Of a stretch of DNA of 34,422 nucleotides, positions 7,192-15,298 are shown in pieces; within the stretch, counting starts at the first letter, position 1, and every line of letters starts with the position of its first letter. Source of the stretch: Anaeromusa acidaminophila DSM 3853 (lineage in GTDB: Bacteria; Bacillota; Negativicutes; Anaeromusales; Anaeromusaceae); assembly GCF_000374545.1 (NCBI RefSeq), contig NZ_KB894607.1:1-34422 (forward strand), in the 5' to 3' direction. The position numbers and the translations under genes were made by a program. The notes under the pieces were generated by a model that saw nothing but the letters and a program-made list of their open reading frames with translations, did no database searches and had not been told where the DNA came from.

Positions 7192-8466
7192 TTACGTCGT
7201 TTCTTTAACCTGATCCTTTTTCGCTTCAAACTGGCGCAAATATCGCACCAGCAATGCTAGGGCCCGGGCCGTCGCATGGCTGCGAATCTGTTGACGGCCC
7301 CCATAAAAACGTCCCTCTTCCTGCCAAATCCCCCATGGCCCAACAACCGCCATGTGCACCAGACCAACCGGTTTGGCCTCGCTGCCTCCGTCAGGACCGG
7401 CAATCCCAGTTGTGGCCAAAGCTACTTCAACGCCGCAAGCTTTACGAGCGCCAATAGCCATAGCTTCCGCTGTCTGTACGCTCACCGCGCCAAAATCCCG
7501 CAGCAAAGATTCCGGCACCGCCAACAGCTCCTGCTTAATCCGGTTGTCATAAGCTACAATACCACCCGCCAGATACGCGGATGAGCCAGGCACATTGGCT
7601 ACCCTAGCCGCAACCATGCCTGCTGTGCAAGATTCCGCCGTCGCCAACGTCCAACCCTTTTTCAGGAGCTCTCGGCCGACTACTTCTTCCAGTGTCGCGT
7701 CGTCATCGCTAATGACAGCATCGCCCAGTCGTTCGCGAATCTGCGTACTCCAAGGCTCCATAAGCTGCAACGCCGCTTCTTCCGTTTCGCCCTGCGCCGT
7801 CAGGCGCACCAACATTTCGCCGCTGCGAGCCAAAAAAGCTACTGTTGGATTTCCCTGAGACAGAACTAAATCCATCAATTTTTCTTCCAGCAGCGATTCC
7901 CCAATACCTACGCACCGGAATATGCGTGAGCGGATACATCCTAACGTCGGCCGGTAGTTTTTCAGCCACGGTAGCACCTGCTGCTCCAACATGGCCTGCA
8001 TCTCCACAGGCGGCCCAGGCAAATTAATCAAAACCCCCTGGGCATGCTCCAAGATACTTCCAGGCGCCGTCCCGCAACAGTTGGGCAGAATGATCGCCCC
8101 CACAGGCAGTTGCGCTTGACGCAGATTGCTTTCCGCCATAGGAAGCTTTCGCTGGCGGAAAAACGTCTGCAGATGCGCCACGGTAGCCGCGTCCTCCACC
8201 ATTTCTAAACCCAGCAAAGCCGCGGACACCTCGCGGGTAATATCCCCTTGAGTTGGTCCCAGACCGCCTGTGGTAATCACCAGTTCGGCACGGGCCATTC
8301 CTTGCTTAAGCACTTCCTCCATCCGCAGCGGATTATCTCCCACCGTACTCTGATAATGTACAGTAATACCCGCTTCGTTTAATCGCTGGGCAATGTAGGC
8401 TGCGTTGGAATTTACAATTTCGCCCAAAAGAAGTTCCGTACCTGTACTGATAATTTCCGCAATCAC
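7192..8466 (-). CDS. cinA: CinA family protein (nicotinamide-nucleotide amidohydrolase)
   Basis: Two domains are visible. The N-terminal MoaB/MogA-like domain (about 1-170) opens with AEIISTGTELLLGE and has TTGGLGPTQGDITRE; it resembles the COG1058 ADP-ribose pyrophosphatase domain. The C-terminal PncC domain (about 255-415) has LATAESCTAGMVAARVA, the catalytic-serine loop, and ALATTGIAGPDGGSEAKPVG; it deamidates nicotinamide mononucleotide for NAD recycling. The start is taken as GTG, since AAAGGGGAG precedes it at 6 bases and the protein then opens as family members do; an ATG 12 codons earlier lacks this. It follows rimO by 32 bases. The usual partner pgsA between rodZ and cinA is missing here. 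Confidence 0.95.
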   Translation of the reverse strand: MIAEIISTGTELLLGEIVNSNAAYIAQRLNEAGITVHYQSTVGDNPLRMEEVLKQGMARAELVITTGGLGPTQGDITREVSAALLGLEMVEDAATVAHLQTFFRQRKLPMAESNLRQAQLPVGAIILPNCCGTAPGSILEHAQGVLINLPGPPVEMQAMLEQQVLPWLKNYRPTLGCIRSRIFRCVGIGESLLEEKLMDLVLSQGNPTVAFLARSGEMLVRLTAQGETEEAALQLMEPWSTQIRERLGDAVISDDDATLEEVVGRELLKKGWTLATAESCTAGMVAARVANVPGSSAYLAGGIVAYDNRIKQELLAVPESLLRDFGAVSVQTAEAMAIGARKACGVEVALATTGIAGPDGGSEAKPVGLVHMAVVGPWGIWQEEGRFYGGRQQIRSHATARALALLVRYLRQFEAKKDQVKETT

Positions 8467-8498
8467 CGTGATCTCCCCTTTACATGGTCCCAGGTTTT

Positions 8499-9836
8499 TC
8501 AATCAACAATTTCCGCTACCAAATCGTAGCTAAAGCCTTGCGCAATGCGCACTTTGAGGGAATCTCCCACTTTTAGCCCTTCTTGCCCGGAGGTCTCCAC
8601 ATAAATCTGTCCATCCACATCCGGCGCTTCTCGATAAGAACGAGCTAAAATCACCTCCGGACGCGTTTCATCCAGTCCGGTAACAATGACTTCCAACTCC
8701 CGTCCCTCCAAAGAACGGTTTATTTCCTCTGAAATCTTGCTCTGCAGCGCCATTAACCGATGATAGCGTTCCTGTTTCACCTCATCCAGCACTTGCTCTT
8801 CCATAGCGCCCGCTACGGTACCTTCTTCCTGTGAATACGTAAACACGCCCACATGATCAAAGCGCGCTGTTTCCATCCACTGTTCCAGAAAAGCAAATTG
8901 CTCTTCCGTTTCCCCAGGAAAACCAACGATAAAAGAGGTGCGCAGCACTACATCCGGCATAGCCTGCCTGATTTTTTGCAGCAGCAGGTCAATATCCGCT
9001 TGACGATCCCTGCGGTTCATAGCCTGTAAAACCGTGTCATGAATATGCTGCAGCGGCAAGTCCACATAACGGCATATTTTGGGTTCACTGGCCATATAGG
9101 CAATCAGTTCGTCCGTAAAATAGCGGGGGTAGCAATACAATAGACGAATCCATTCCACGCCTTCAACAGCGGCCAGTTCTCTTAAAAGAGCCACCAAGTT
9201 AGGCTGCCCGTATAAATCCTTGCCATAGCTAGTGGTGTCCTGCGCCACCAGATTGATTTCCCTCACGCCCTTTTGAGCCAGGCGCCGCACCTCTTCCACA
9301 ACCGATTCGATTGGACGGCTGCGAAAAGCGCCGCGCACGCTGGGAATCACGCAGTAAGTGCAGCAGTTGCTGCAGCCTTCGGCCACTTTAACATAAGCGC
9401 TATAAGAAGGCATGGTGGAAATTCGGGGAGTTTTTTCGTCATAAAGAGTGGTCAAGCTGTCAATAAACAAAGCTCGACGTCCATCCATAACTACCGCCAC
9501 CGCTTCCTGGATTCGCCCCCAGGCGGCAGTTCCTAAGATGACATCCACTTCCGGCATTTCATCCAAAAGCTCTTGCTGATACCGCTGACCCAAGCAACCA
9601 GCCACAATAAGACCTCGGCACCGTCCCGTTTTTTTATATTCCGCCATCTGTAAAATGGTCTGCAACGATTCTTCTTTAGCGGCGTCAATAAAGCCGCAGG
9701 TATTGACAACTAAAATATCGGCTTCCGCCGGATCATCAATTAATTCTACGCCGCCATCCTGAAGCAAGCCAAGCATGACTTCCGTATCTACTAGATTTTT
9801 TACACAGCCTAAGCTCACAAAGCCGGCTTTGATCAT
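8499..9836 (-). CDS. rimO: Ribosomal protein S12 methylthiotransferase RimO
   Basis: RimO adds a methylthio group to a conserved aspartate of ribosomal protein S12 using two 4Fe-4S clusters. The 445-aa protein has the N-terminal cluster cysteines C11, C47 and C81 (GCVKN, NTCGFI, AGCLG), the radical-SAM motif C155-x3-C159-x2-C162, and a C-terminal TRAM domain ending in RIAQGFSYDLVAEIVD. The GCVKNLVDTEVMLG opening separates RimO from MiaB. The ATG used here overlaps the stop codon of the upstream gene as ATGA and is 10 bases from GGAGG; a longer frame adds 24 residues that merely read through the preceding gene in another frame. Confidence 0.97.
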   Translation of the reverse strand: MIKAGFVSLGCVKNLVDTEVMLGLLQDGGVELIDDPAEADILVVNTCGFIDAAKEESLQTILQMAEYKKTGRCRGLIVAGCLGQRYQQELLDEMPEVDVILGTAAWGRIQEAVAVVMDGRRALFIDSLTTLYDEKTPRISTMPSYSAYVKVAEGCSNCCTYCVIPSVRGAFRSRPIESVVEEVRRLAQKGVREINLVAQDTTSYGKDLYGQPNLVALLRELAAVEGVEWIRLLYCYPRYFTDELIAYMASEPKICRYVDLPLQHIHDTVLQAMNRRDRQADIDLLLQKIRQAMPDVVLRTSFIVGFPGETEEQFAFLEQWMETARFDHVGVFTYSQEEGTVAGAMEEQVLDEVKQERYHRLMALQSKISEEINRSLEGRELEVIVTGLDETRPEVILARSYREAPDVDGQIYVETSGQEGLKVGDSLKVRIAQGFSYDLVAEIVD

Positions 9837-10900
9837 TTCTTTTGTTCCTCCATTCGTATTCCATTCCCTTCCGGAGCTTTTAGACCCAAGCGAATATTCT
9901 GCAGCCAATCTTCTAATTGTTTTTGTCTTGCTCCGTCAGGCAGCGCTTCATCACGCAACTCCCAAAGAACCGGCCTCGGAGTCTTTTGTATTTCCGGATT
10001 AGCCGGCAATGCCAATAAAGATATAGCTTCACGCTTTTGAGCGCATGCAGGGGACAACAACCAATCCAACATTTTTTTCGCTTCACTCTGCATCGGACCG
10101 CCTTTAACCAAAGCGCCCCCTGTCAACATATAGGCTGTCCCATGTTCCGGCCAGACAAGTTGCACCGGAAATTGGTCGCGCACATATTTTTCCGCCTCAC
10201 TGTAAGGAGTGATCGCTAAATCCGCTTCTCCCATGCCAGCCATTCGAACCGGAGTTGATAAAAATTTGGCATACCGCACTACTTGAGGATGCAGCTTGGC
10301 AAAATAGGCCAGACACTCTCGACTGCCATATACTTCGCTCAGTTGCTCCATCAACTGCGCCGGCGCTTCTGCCGCCAAAAAATCAGTCATAGCCACGCGA
10401 AGCTCGCTTTGCTTCACGATATCTTCCCAATCATTAGGCACGCTTTTCCACTGTTTAGCCGCATCCCGATTAACAACAAAGACATAGGGATCATACCACA
10501 GACCGACCCAAAAATCATCTTCATCTTTCAAAGAGTCGGAAACAAGATCCGCTTCTTCCGACAAAAATTCCTGGAGTCGCTTTTCCTTTTTCGCTCGCAA
10601 AAGCGTCATACGTTCTGTCAAAATAAAGCTAGCTTGCGGTGATTGCTGTTCTTGCTGCAACTGTTTTAACAAGTCAGAGGATGTACTAAAAGAGCGCACT
10701 TGCAGCTTTAGCCCTTGTTTTTGGGCTTCCTCCGTCAAAAGAGACTGCACCGTCTCCGCAGGCAATGTCGTATAGATCATTAACTCCGGTAAAAACTCTT
10801 CTGTTTTTTCATCCGCATGCCCGGATAGTAAAAGACTGCCCACAAAAGCCACCATTACCAGGCAAAGAGATAACAAAAAAATAGGAGCATATCGTTTCAT
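9833..10900 (-). CDS. Orphan periplasmic/extracytoplasmic solute-binding-like protein
   Basis: The 355-aa protein begins with a signal peptide or membrane anchor (MKRYAPIFLLSLCLVMVAFV...), without a lipobox cysteine. The rest looks like a bacterial family 1 / iron(III)-type solute-binding protein: ELMIYTTLPAETVQSLL at the start of the mature part, FWVGLWYDPYVFVVNRDAA in the middle, and a hinge-like NDWEDIV further on. Such proteins normally hand a ligand to an ABC permease, but no permease or ATPase gene is near. It shares an ATGA overlap with rimO, an odd partner, so it may be a recruited sensor or maturation factor rather than a transporter component. The ATG chosen has GGAGG at 9 bases; an upstream start 31 codons earlier is not supported. 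Confidence 0.75.
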   Translation of the reverse strand: MKRYAPIFLLSLCLVMVAFVGSLLLSGHADEKTEEFLPELMIYTTLPAETVQSLLTEEAQKQGLKLQVRSFSTSSDLLKQLQQEQQSPQASFILTERMTLLRAKKEKRLQEFLSEEADLVSDSLKDEDDFWVGLWYDPYVFVVNRDAAKQWKSVPNDWEDIVKQSELRVAMTDFLAAEAPAQLMEQLSEVYGSRECLAYFAKLHPQVVRYAKFLSTPVRMAGMGEADLAITPYSEAEKYVRDQFPVQLVWPEHGTAYMLTGGALVKGGPMQSEAKKMLDWLLSPACAQKREAISLLALPANPEIQKTPRPVLWELRDEALPDGARQKQLEDWLQNIRLGLKAPEGNGIRMEEQKK

Positions 10901-10943
10901 GGATTTATTCCTCCAAAGCACCACTGTCGCAATAGAATAAATA

Positions 10944-10952
10944 TGGTACAAT
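10944..10952 (+). promoter_or_regulatory. Extended -10 promoter for the plus-strand membrane gene
   Basis: TGGTACAAT is an extended -10 (TGnTATAAT with one mismatch) in the divergent gap between the solute-binding-like gene and the plus-strand gene. The -35 region is poor (CTGTCG), which an extended -10 can tolerate. The leader would be about 60 bases. Confidence 0.4.
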
Positions 10953-11022
10953 AATAGGCGAAACTTATTGATAGGAACCGGCGTTTTCGTCAAAGTTCCT
11001 TATACATCTAGGAGGGATTCAC

Positions 11023-11466
11023 TTGGCTAAAGGTTCTTCTCCGGTACCGCCTCAAAAAAACAGCCCCCATAAGAAAAAGCAGGTGGAACGAACTTCGCTT
11101 CTATCTCGACTGATCCACCCCAAGCTGACTTTGCGTTTGATTCTGATCGTCATCTATTTTTTTCTTTTCGGTCTCAGCAGCCTTTTCAGTCTCTATGAAG
11201 CCATTGCAGACCAGCAGGAGTTGGCAACCTTTTGGGTTCCTTTATGTTCCGCCTTGCTGTTTCTGCCAGCCAGTGTAGGCATCTCCCAGTTGCTGCCCTG
11301 GGGACGTAAGCTGTCTTTGATTATCTCCGCTCTGGCCATTATTCTCGCTGTACCCATTATGTTCTATTTTGGTTCCTATCTGGACGCGGGCTTGACTTTG
11401 CTGCTTAATGCTCTGATCTTTCGTTATCTCTTATCTCCCGAATGCCGGCTGCTTTTTGCCCGTTGA
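11023..11466 (+). CDS. Small integral membrane protein of unknown function
   Basis: This is the only plus-strand gene of the window. The 147-aa product has a basic, proline- and lysine-rich cytoplasmic start (MAKGSSPVPPQKNSPHKKKQ) and then three or four hydrophobic segments: about residues 37-58, 71-90, 95-112 and 114-137. I do not recognise the family. It starts at TTG, 6 bases after GGAGGG. It is transcribed divergently from the solute-binding-like gene and convergently with ygiQ, whose last 43 bases it overlaps on the opposite strand. No terminator is seen after it. Confidence 0.75.
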   Translation: MAKGSSPVPPQKNSPHKKKQVERTSLLSRLIHPKLTLRLILIVIYFFLFGLSSLFSLYEAIADQQELATFWVPLCSALLFLPASVGISQLLPWGRKLSLIISALAIILAVPIMFYFGSYLDAGLTLLLNALIFRYLLSPECRLLFAR

Positions 11467-13379
11467 TTCCGTGAAGAATCCTTAGCGGTTTTACCGCTCT
11501 GACGCACGCCTGCGCCACGATGTCCGCCTTTGGCGCGAGAATCTTTTCCTTGGCGCCCTGCCGGCGAAGCTTGCGTTTCTCCCGGCAGCGGCCGCAGCAG
11601 GCAACGGCTTTCATAACCGACAAGGTCCTGTCGGCGCGCTTTAAGCAACGCTTCATGCACCAACGCTCGATTCTTCGGATTACGAAACTGCAGCAATGCA
11701 CGCTGCAGTTTTTTTTCGTGTATATCGCGACAAACCTTCACAGACTGACCTGTCAAAGGATGAATACCGCTATAGTACATGCAGGTAGACAAACTTCCTG
11801 GAGTCGGAATAAAATCCTGCACCTGCTCCGGATGATACCCTTGATCGCGAAGAAATTCCGCCAATTCTACCGCTTCTGCAAGACCGCATCCCGGATGGCT
11901 AGACATCAAATACGGCACCAGGTATTGTTCTTTGCCCAACTCACGGTTTACACGTCGATACGCATCTTGAAAGCGCAAGTAGCAATCTTTACTTGATTTG
12001 CCCATGATTCGGGTAACCTTAGGCGCAACATGCTCCGGCGCCACCTTCAGTTGGCCGCTCACATGATGCTGACACAATTCACGTAAAAATTCATCTCGAT
12101 CCTTGGCTAATAGCAAATAATCATAGCGAATGCCCGAACGGATGAATACCTTCTTTATTCCTGGAAGCTGTCGCAAGCTGCGCAGCAGCCGCAAGTAATC
12201 TTGATGGTCCGCTTGCAAATGCGCGCAAGGCTCCGGCGAAAGACAGCTTTTGCCGCGACAAGCGCCTCGCTCCAACTGTGCCGCACACGCCGGCTGCCGA
12301 AAATTAGCGGTAGGCCCGCCTACATCATGAATATATCCTTTAAATTCGGGAAGAGTCGTTAAAAGACGTGCTTCTTTCAAAAGCGATTCATGACTCCGGC
12401 TTTGAATGATGCGCCCCTGATGCGAGGTAATGGCACAAAAAGCGCAGCCTCCAAAACAGCCGCGCTGACTAACCAAGCTGAACTGAACTTCTTCAATGGC
12501 CGGAACACCGCCTGCTTGATCATACGATGGATGCCATGTCCTCATGTACGGCAAATCATATACAGCATCCAGTTCTGCTGTTGTCAACGGCATCGCCGGA
12601 GGATTTTGCACCAAAAATCCTCGCTCCTGCTCTTGCAGCAACGTTTTACCGCGAATAGGATCTTGCTCTAAAAATTGCAAGCCCCCGGCTTTAGTAAAAG
12701 CTTTAGGGTCTTGTCGGCATTCTTCCCAGGAAGGCAATTTTACTGCATCCCAAACTTCTTCCTGTGACTCAACAAGAAAACAAGTTCCAGGCACCTGACG
12801 GATCTGGGAAATTGGAATTCCGCTTTCCAATTGTTTCGCAATCTCCGAAATTTGCCTCTCTCCCATGCCATAAATGAGAATATCTGCATGACTATCCGCT
12901 AAAATGGAACGCCGCAAAGAGTTCTCCCAGTAATCATAGTGCACAAAGCGACGCAAACTAGCCTCAATGCCGCCAATTATCAGCGGAATATCTTTCCAAA
13001 TTTCCCGGATTCGGCTGCAGTATACCAACGTTGCCCGGTCCGGCCGAAAACCGGCCTTACCGCCTGGAGCGTAGCGATCTTCGCTGCGCAGCCGTTTGGC
13101 CGCCGTATATTTGTTGAGCATAGAATCAAGGTTTCCCGCAGAAACCAAAACGCCAAGACGCGGTTTGCCGAACTCCTTAAAAGCGTTAACGCTCCGCCAA
13201 TCCGGCTGCGCCAAAATAGCGACGCGGTAGCCTTGTTTCTCCAGCCAACGACTAATAATTGCATGTCCAAAACTAGGATGGTCTACATAGGCATCGCCAC
13301 TGATAAATAAAAAATCTACATAATCCCAGCCGCGCGCTTCCATGTCGGCACGGCAAACAGGAAGAAAGTTTTTTTCCAT
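11424..13379 (-). CDS. ygiQ: YgiQ-family radical SAM protein (UPF0313)
   Basis: The 651-aa protein belongs to the YgiQ family, large radical-SAM enzymes of unknown substrate. The N-terminal third has DFLFISGDAYVDHPSFG, typical of the family's B12-binding-like fold; the radical SAM motif C-x3-C-x2-C appears as GCFGGCAFCAITSHQGR, and a further cysteine-rich piece GACRGKSCLSPEPC follows. Near the C-terminus VQDFIPTPGSLSTCMYYSG is also typical. The last 45 or so residues are a basic, low-complexity tail rich in G, R, K and S, which could bind nucleic acid. The ATG is preceded by AGAGG. It follows rodZ by 37 bases; its 3' end overlaps the convergent membrane gene. Confidence 0.93.
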   Translation of the reverse strand: MEKNFLPVCRADMEARGWDYVDFLFISGDAYVDHPSFGHAIISRWLEKQGYRVAILAQPDWRSVNAFKEFGKPRLGVLVSAGNLDSMLNKYTAAKRLRSEDRYAPGGKAGFRPDRATLVYCSRIREIWKDIPLIIGGIEASLRRFVHYDYWENSLRRSILADSHADILIYGMGERQISEIAKQLESGIPISQIRQVPGTCFLVESQEEVWDAVKLPSWEECRQDPKAFTKAGGLQFLEQDPIRGKTLLQEQERGFLVQNPPAMPLTTAELDAVYDLPYMRTWHPSYDQAGGVPAIEEVQFSLVSQRGCFGGCAFCAITSHQGRIIQSRSHESLLKEARLLTTLPEFKGYIHDVGGPTANFRQPACAAQLERGACRGKSCLSPEPCAHLQADHQDYLRLLRSLRQLPGIKKVFIRSGIRYDYLLLAKDRDEFLRELCQHHVSGQLKVAPEHVAPKVTRIMGKSSKDCYLRFQDAYRRVNRELGKEQYLVPYLMSSHPGCGLAEAVELAEFLRDQGYHPEQVQDFIPTPGSLSTCMYYSGIHPLTGQSVKVCRDIHEKKLQRALLQFRNPKNRALVHEALLKARRQDLVGYESRCLLRPLPGETQASPAGRQGKDSRAKGGHRGAGVRQSGKTAKDSSRNQRAKSSRHSGDKR

Positions 13380-13416
13380 TTTAGCCTCTATTTCTTTTCA
13401 ACACGAAAACATCTTG

Positions 13417-14211
13417 CTATTTTTTGACCGGCCCCTGCTGGGTAAACTCGTATTCCACGACTTCTCCCGCTTTGCCTAAGGCTGCCTGCGGCGAACCGTT
13501 ATAGGTCAGTTGAACCGCTCCGGCATTCCCCAGAGTCAAATGGACAGTTTGGCTTGCATCCCATCGTAACGTCTGTCCTTTTTGGGCCGTACCATTAAAA
13601 ATCTTTTTGCCATCCACAGAGACGTCAACCCAACAATCCGCTTGGAATAAAGCCTGCAAATGAACACCCGCTTGTTTGGCAGGCGCAGTATCTGCACTGC
13701 TGGTTTTTGCCGGGGACGCATTGCCAGCTATAGCCTGTTTAGAAACTGCTGGAGGCTGCGCTCCTCCGGCGGCTGGCGCAGAGTTTCCCATCCACCACCA
13801 GTATCCTGCTACTAGAATAGCAACCACCGCTAAGCCTGCCACCCAGCTAATAGACTTTCCGCCACGATCCGGGGCCGGAAAGGAACCGTTCTCCCTCATC
13901 GGAGAGACTACGTCGCTCTTCTTTTCTTGAACAGGCTCTGCTTGCGCCTCCGCTTCCGTTGGCTCCAGGGGCGCTGTAATCTGCTGCTCTTGCTTGTACA
14001 ATTCTACCATGGCCGAGCCATCTAAGCCAACAAAAGTAGCATAATTGCGAATGAAACCTTTCAAATACACTTCTCCAGGCACCACTTCATAATCGCCTGT
14101 CTCAATGGCTTGAATATAAAGAGCACGAATGCTCGTGCCTTTTTCCACGTCGGTAATCGAATATCCCCTCTGTTCCCTTGCTGCAGAAAGTTGCTGACCT
14201 ACCGTTGCCAT
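13417..14211 (-). CDS. rodZ: RodZ-like cell-shape protein
   Basis: RodZ links the MreB cytoskeleton to the membrane. The 264-aa protein has the diagnostic layout: a cytoplasmic helix-turn-helix (about 1-75, GQQLSAAREQRGYSITDVEKG and VPGEVYLKGFIRNYA), a charged linker, one membrane segment (WVAGLAVVAILVAGYWWWMG, about 140-160), an Ala/Pro-rich stretch, and an extracytoplasmic DUF4115 beta domain (ADCWVDVSVDGKKIFNGTAQ). AGGAGGT precedes the ATG at 9 bases. It lies 7 bases after mnmH in one transcript; B. subtilis rodZ (ymfM) sits in the matching place between spoIIIE and cinA. Confidence 0.92.
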   Translation of the reverse strand: MATVGQQLSAAREQRGYSITDVEKGTSIRALYIQAIETGDYEVVPGEVYLKGFIRNYATFVGLDGSAMVELYKQEQQITAPLEPTEAEAQAEPVQEKKSDVVSPMRENGSFPAPDRGGKSISWVAGLAVVAILVAGYWWWMGNSAPAAGGAQPPAVSKQAIAGNASPAKTSSADTAPAKQAGVHLQALFQADCWVDVSVDGKKIFNGTAQKGQTLRWDASQTVHLTLGNAGAVQLTYNGSPQAALGKAGEVVEYEFTQQGPVKK

Positions 14212-14218
14212 TGTGTTG

Positions 14219-15277
14219 TTACCTCCTCAGTGTTTCTAAATGCGCTGTCAACGTTGCTGCTGCAGCTTCAAAATCACTTGCATCCACACAAAACGCATAC
14301 TCGCCTGACTCTGCCTTCTCATATCCATATATAGGATCATAATACTCTTTGAGCAAAGTTTCAATAACGTTGGAAAAATCTCCTTGTTCCAATTGCTTTG
14401 TCCATTCCGCTATTTTTCGTTTGCCACACTGCTTTTCCAAGCGCTTTATACTAACAACCAAAGCTTTTACCTGTTCTATATCGTTATCCTGAACATATTC
14501 CTCACAAAGGCGGCTTACCCTCAAAGCAAGGGGCGTCTTCACCAAAACTTTATATCCAGCCTGCATCGCTTCATAGAGACACTCCGGTAAATACACATTG
14601 CCAATCCGCTTGCTTTCACACTCCACCACAAAATAATCGCCGTGATTTACCCGTTCTAACTCCGCCAGCAAAAGCGAATCAAAACTTTGCGCTGTACAGC
14701 CGCCGCCTAGGCCTACATGGCCAAAAACGGAGCCCCGATGATTGGCCAAGCGCTCTAAATCGAGCACTGGTACGCCTAAGCGCGCCAAGTGATATAGTAA
14801 TTGCGTCTTGCCGGTCCCTGTGGACCCGCATAAAACGACAGCCTTAGATTGAACGGTAAAATTTTTGAGACGCTCCAACACAAAATTGCGATAGGCTTTA
14901 TAGCCGCCCTGTAACTGACGCGCATGAATACCCATCATATCAAGCACCGACACGACCGATCCTGAACGCATGCCGCCTCGCCAGCAATAAATTACAATTT
15001 CTTTCCCCAAGGAAGCATATTCACTAATCGTTCGTACCAAGCCAGGAAGCCGGGGCGCCACAATATCCAGGCCGCGGCTTTTCGCTGGCTCCGGCCCTAC
15101 TTGTTTATACAAAGTACCGATTTCCACGCGTTCTTCATTTTCAAATAAGGGCAAGTTATAAGCCCCTGGAATATGACCTTTAGAAAATTCCGCCGGCGTG
15201 CGCATATCAATAAACAGAACCTGCGCCAACGCTAAAGCGTCCTTTACCGAGATTGTTTCGTGCAAATTCATCACCAC
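14219..15277 (-). CDS. mnmH: tRNA 2-selenouridine synthase
   Basis: MnmH (SelU/YbbB) replaces sulfur by selenium in the wobble 2-thiouridine of tRNAs for Lys, Glu and Gln, via a geranylated intermediate and using selenophosphate. The 352-aa protein has an N-terminal rhodanese domain with FIDMRTPAEFSKGHIPGAYN and the catalytic-cysteine loop YCWRGGMRSGS, then a P-loop domain with CGSTGTGKTQLL and the family stretch LANHRGSVFGHVG. The start is uncertain between GTG, GTG and ATG within three codons; the first has the best distance (8 bases) to AAGGA. Its presence implies that the organism makes selenophosphate (selD elsewhere). Confidence 0.94.
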   Translation of the reverse strand: MVMNLHETISVKDALALAQVLFIDMRTPAEFSKGHIPGAYNLPLFENEERVEIGTLYKQVGPEPAKSRGLDIVAPRLPGLVRTISEYASLGKEIVIYCWRGGMRSGSVVSVLDMMGIHARQLQGGYKAYRNFVLERLKNFTVQSKAVVLCGSTGTGKTQLLYHLARLGVPVLDLERLANHRGSVFGHVGLGGGCTAQSFDSLLLAELERVNHGDYFVVECESKRIGNVYLPECLYEAMQAGYKVLVKTPLALRVSRLCEEYVQDNDIEQVKALVVSIKRLEKQCGKRKIAEWTKQLEQGDFSNVIETLLKEYYDPIYGYEKAESGEYAFCVDASDFEAAAATLTAHLETLRR

Positions 15278-15298
15278 ATCTCAAATCCTTGTTAGGCC

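Noticed and set aside
10981..11000. Minus-strand TTGACG as -35 of a promoter for the solute-binding-like gene
   Set aside because: No -10 better than CAATAA follows at 16-18 bases, so I could not support a promoter.
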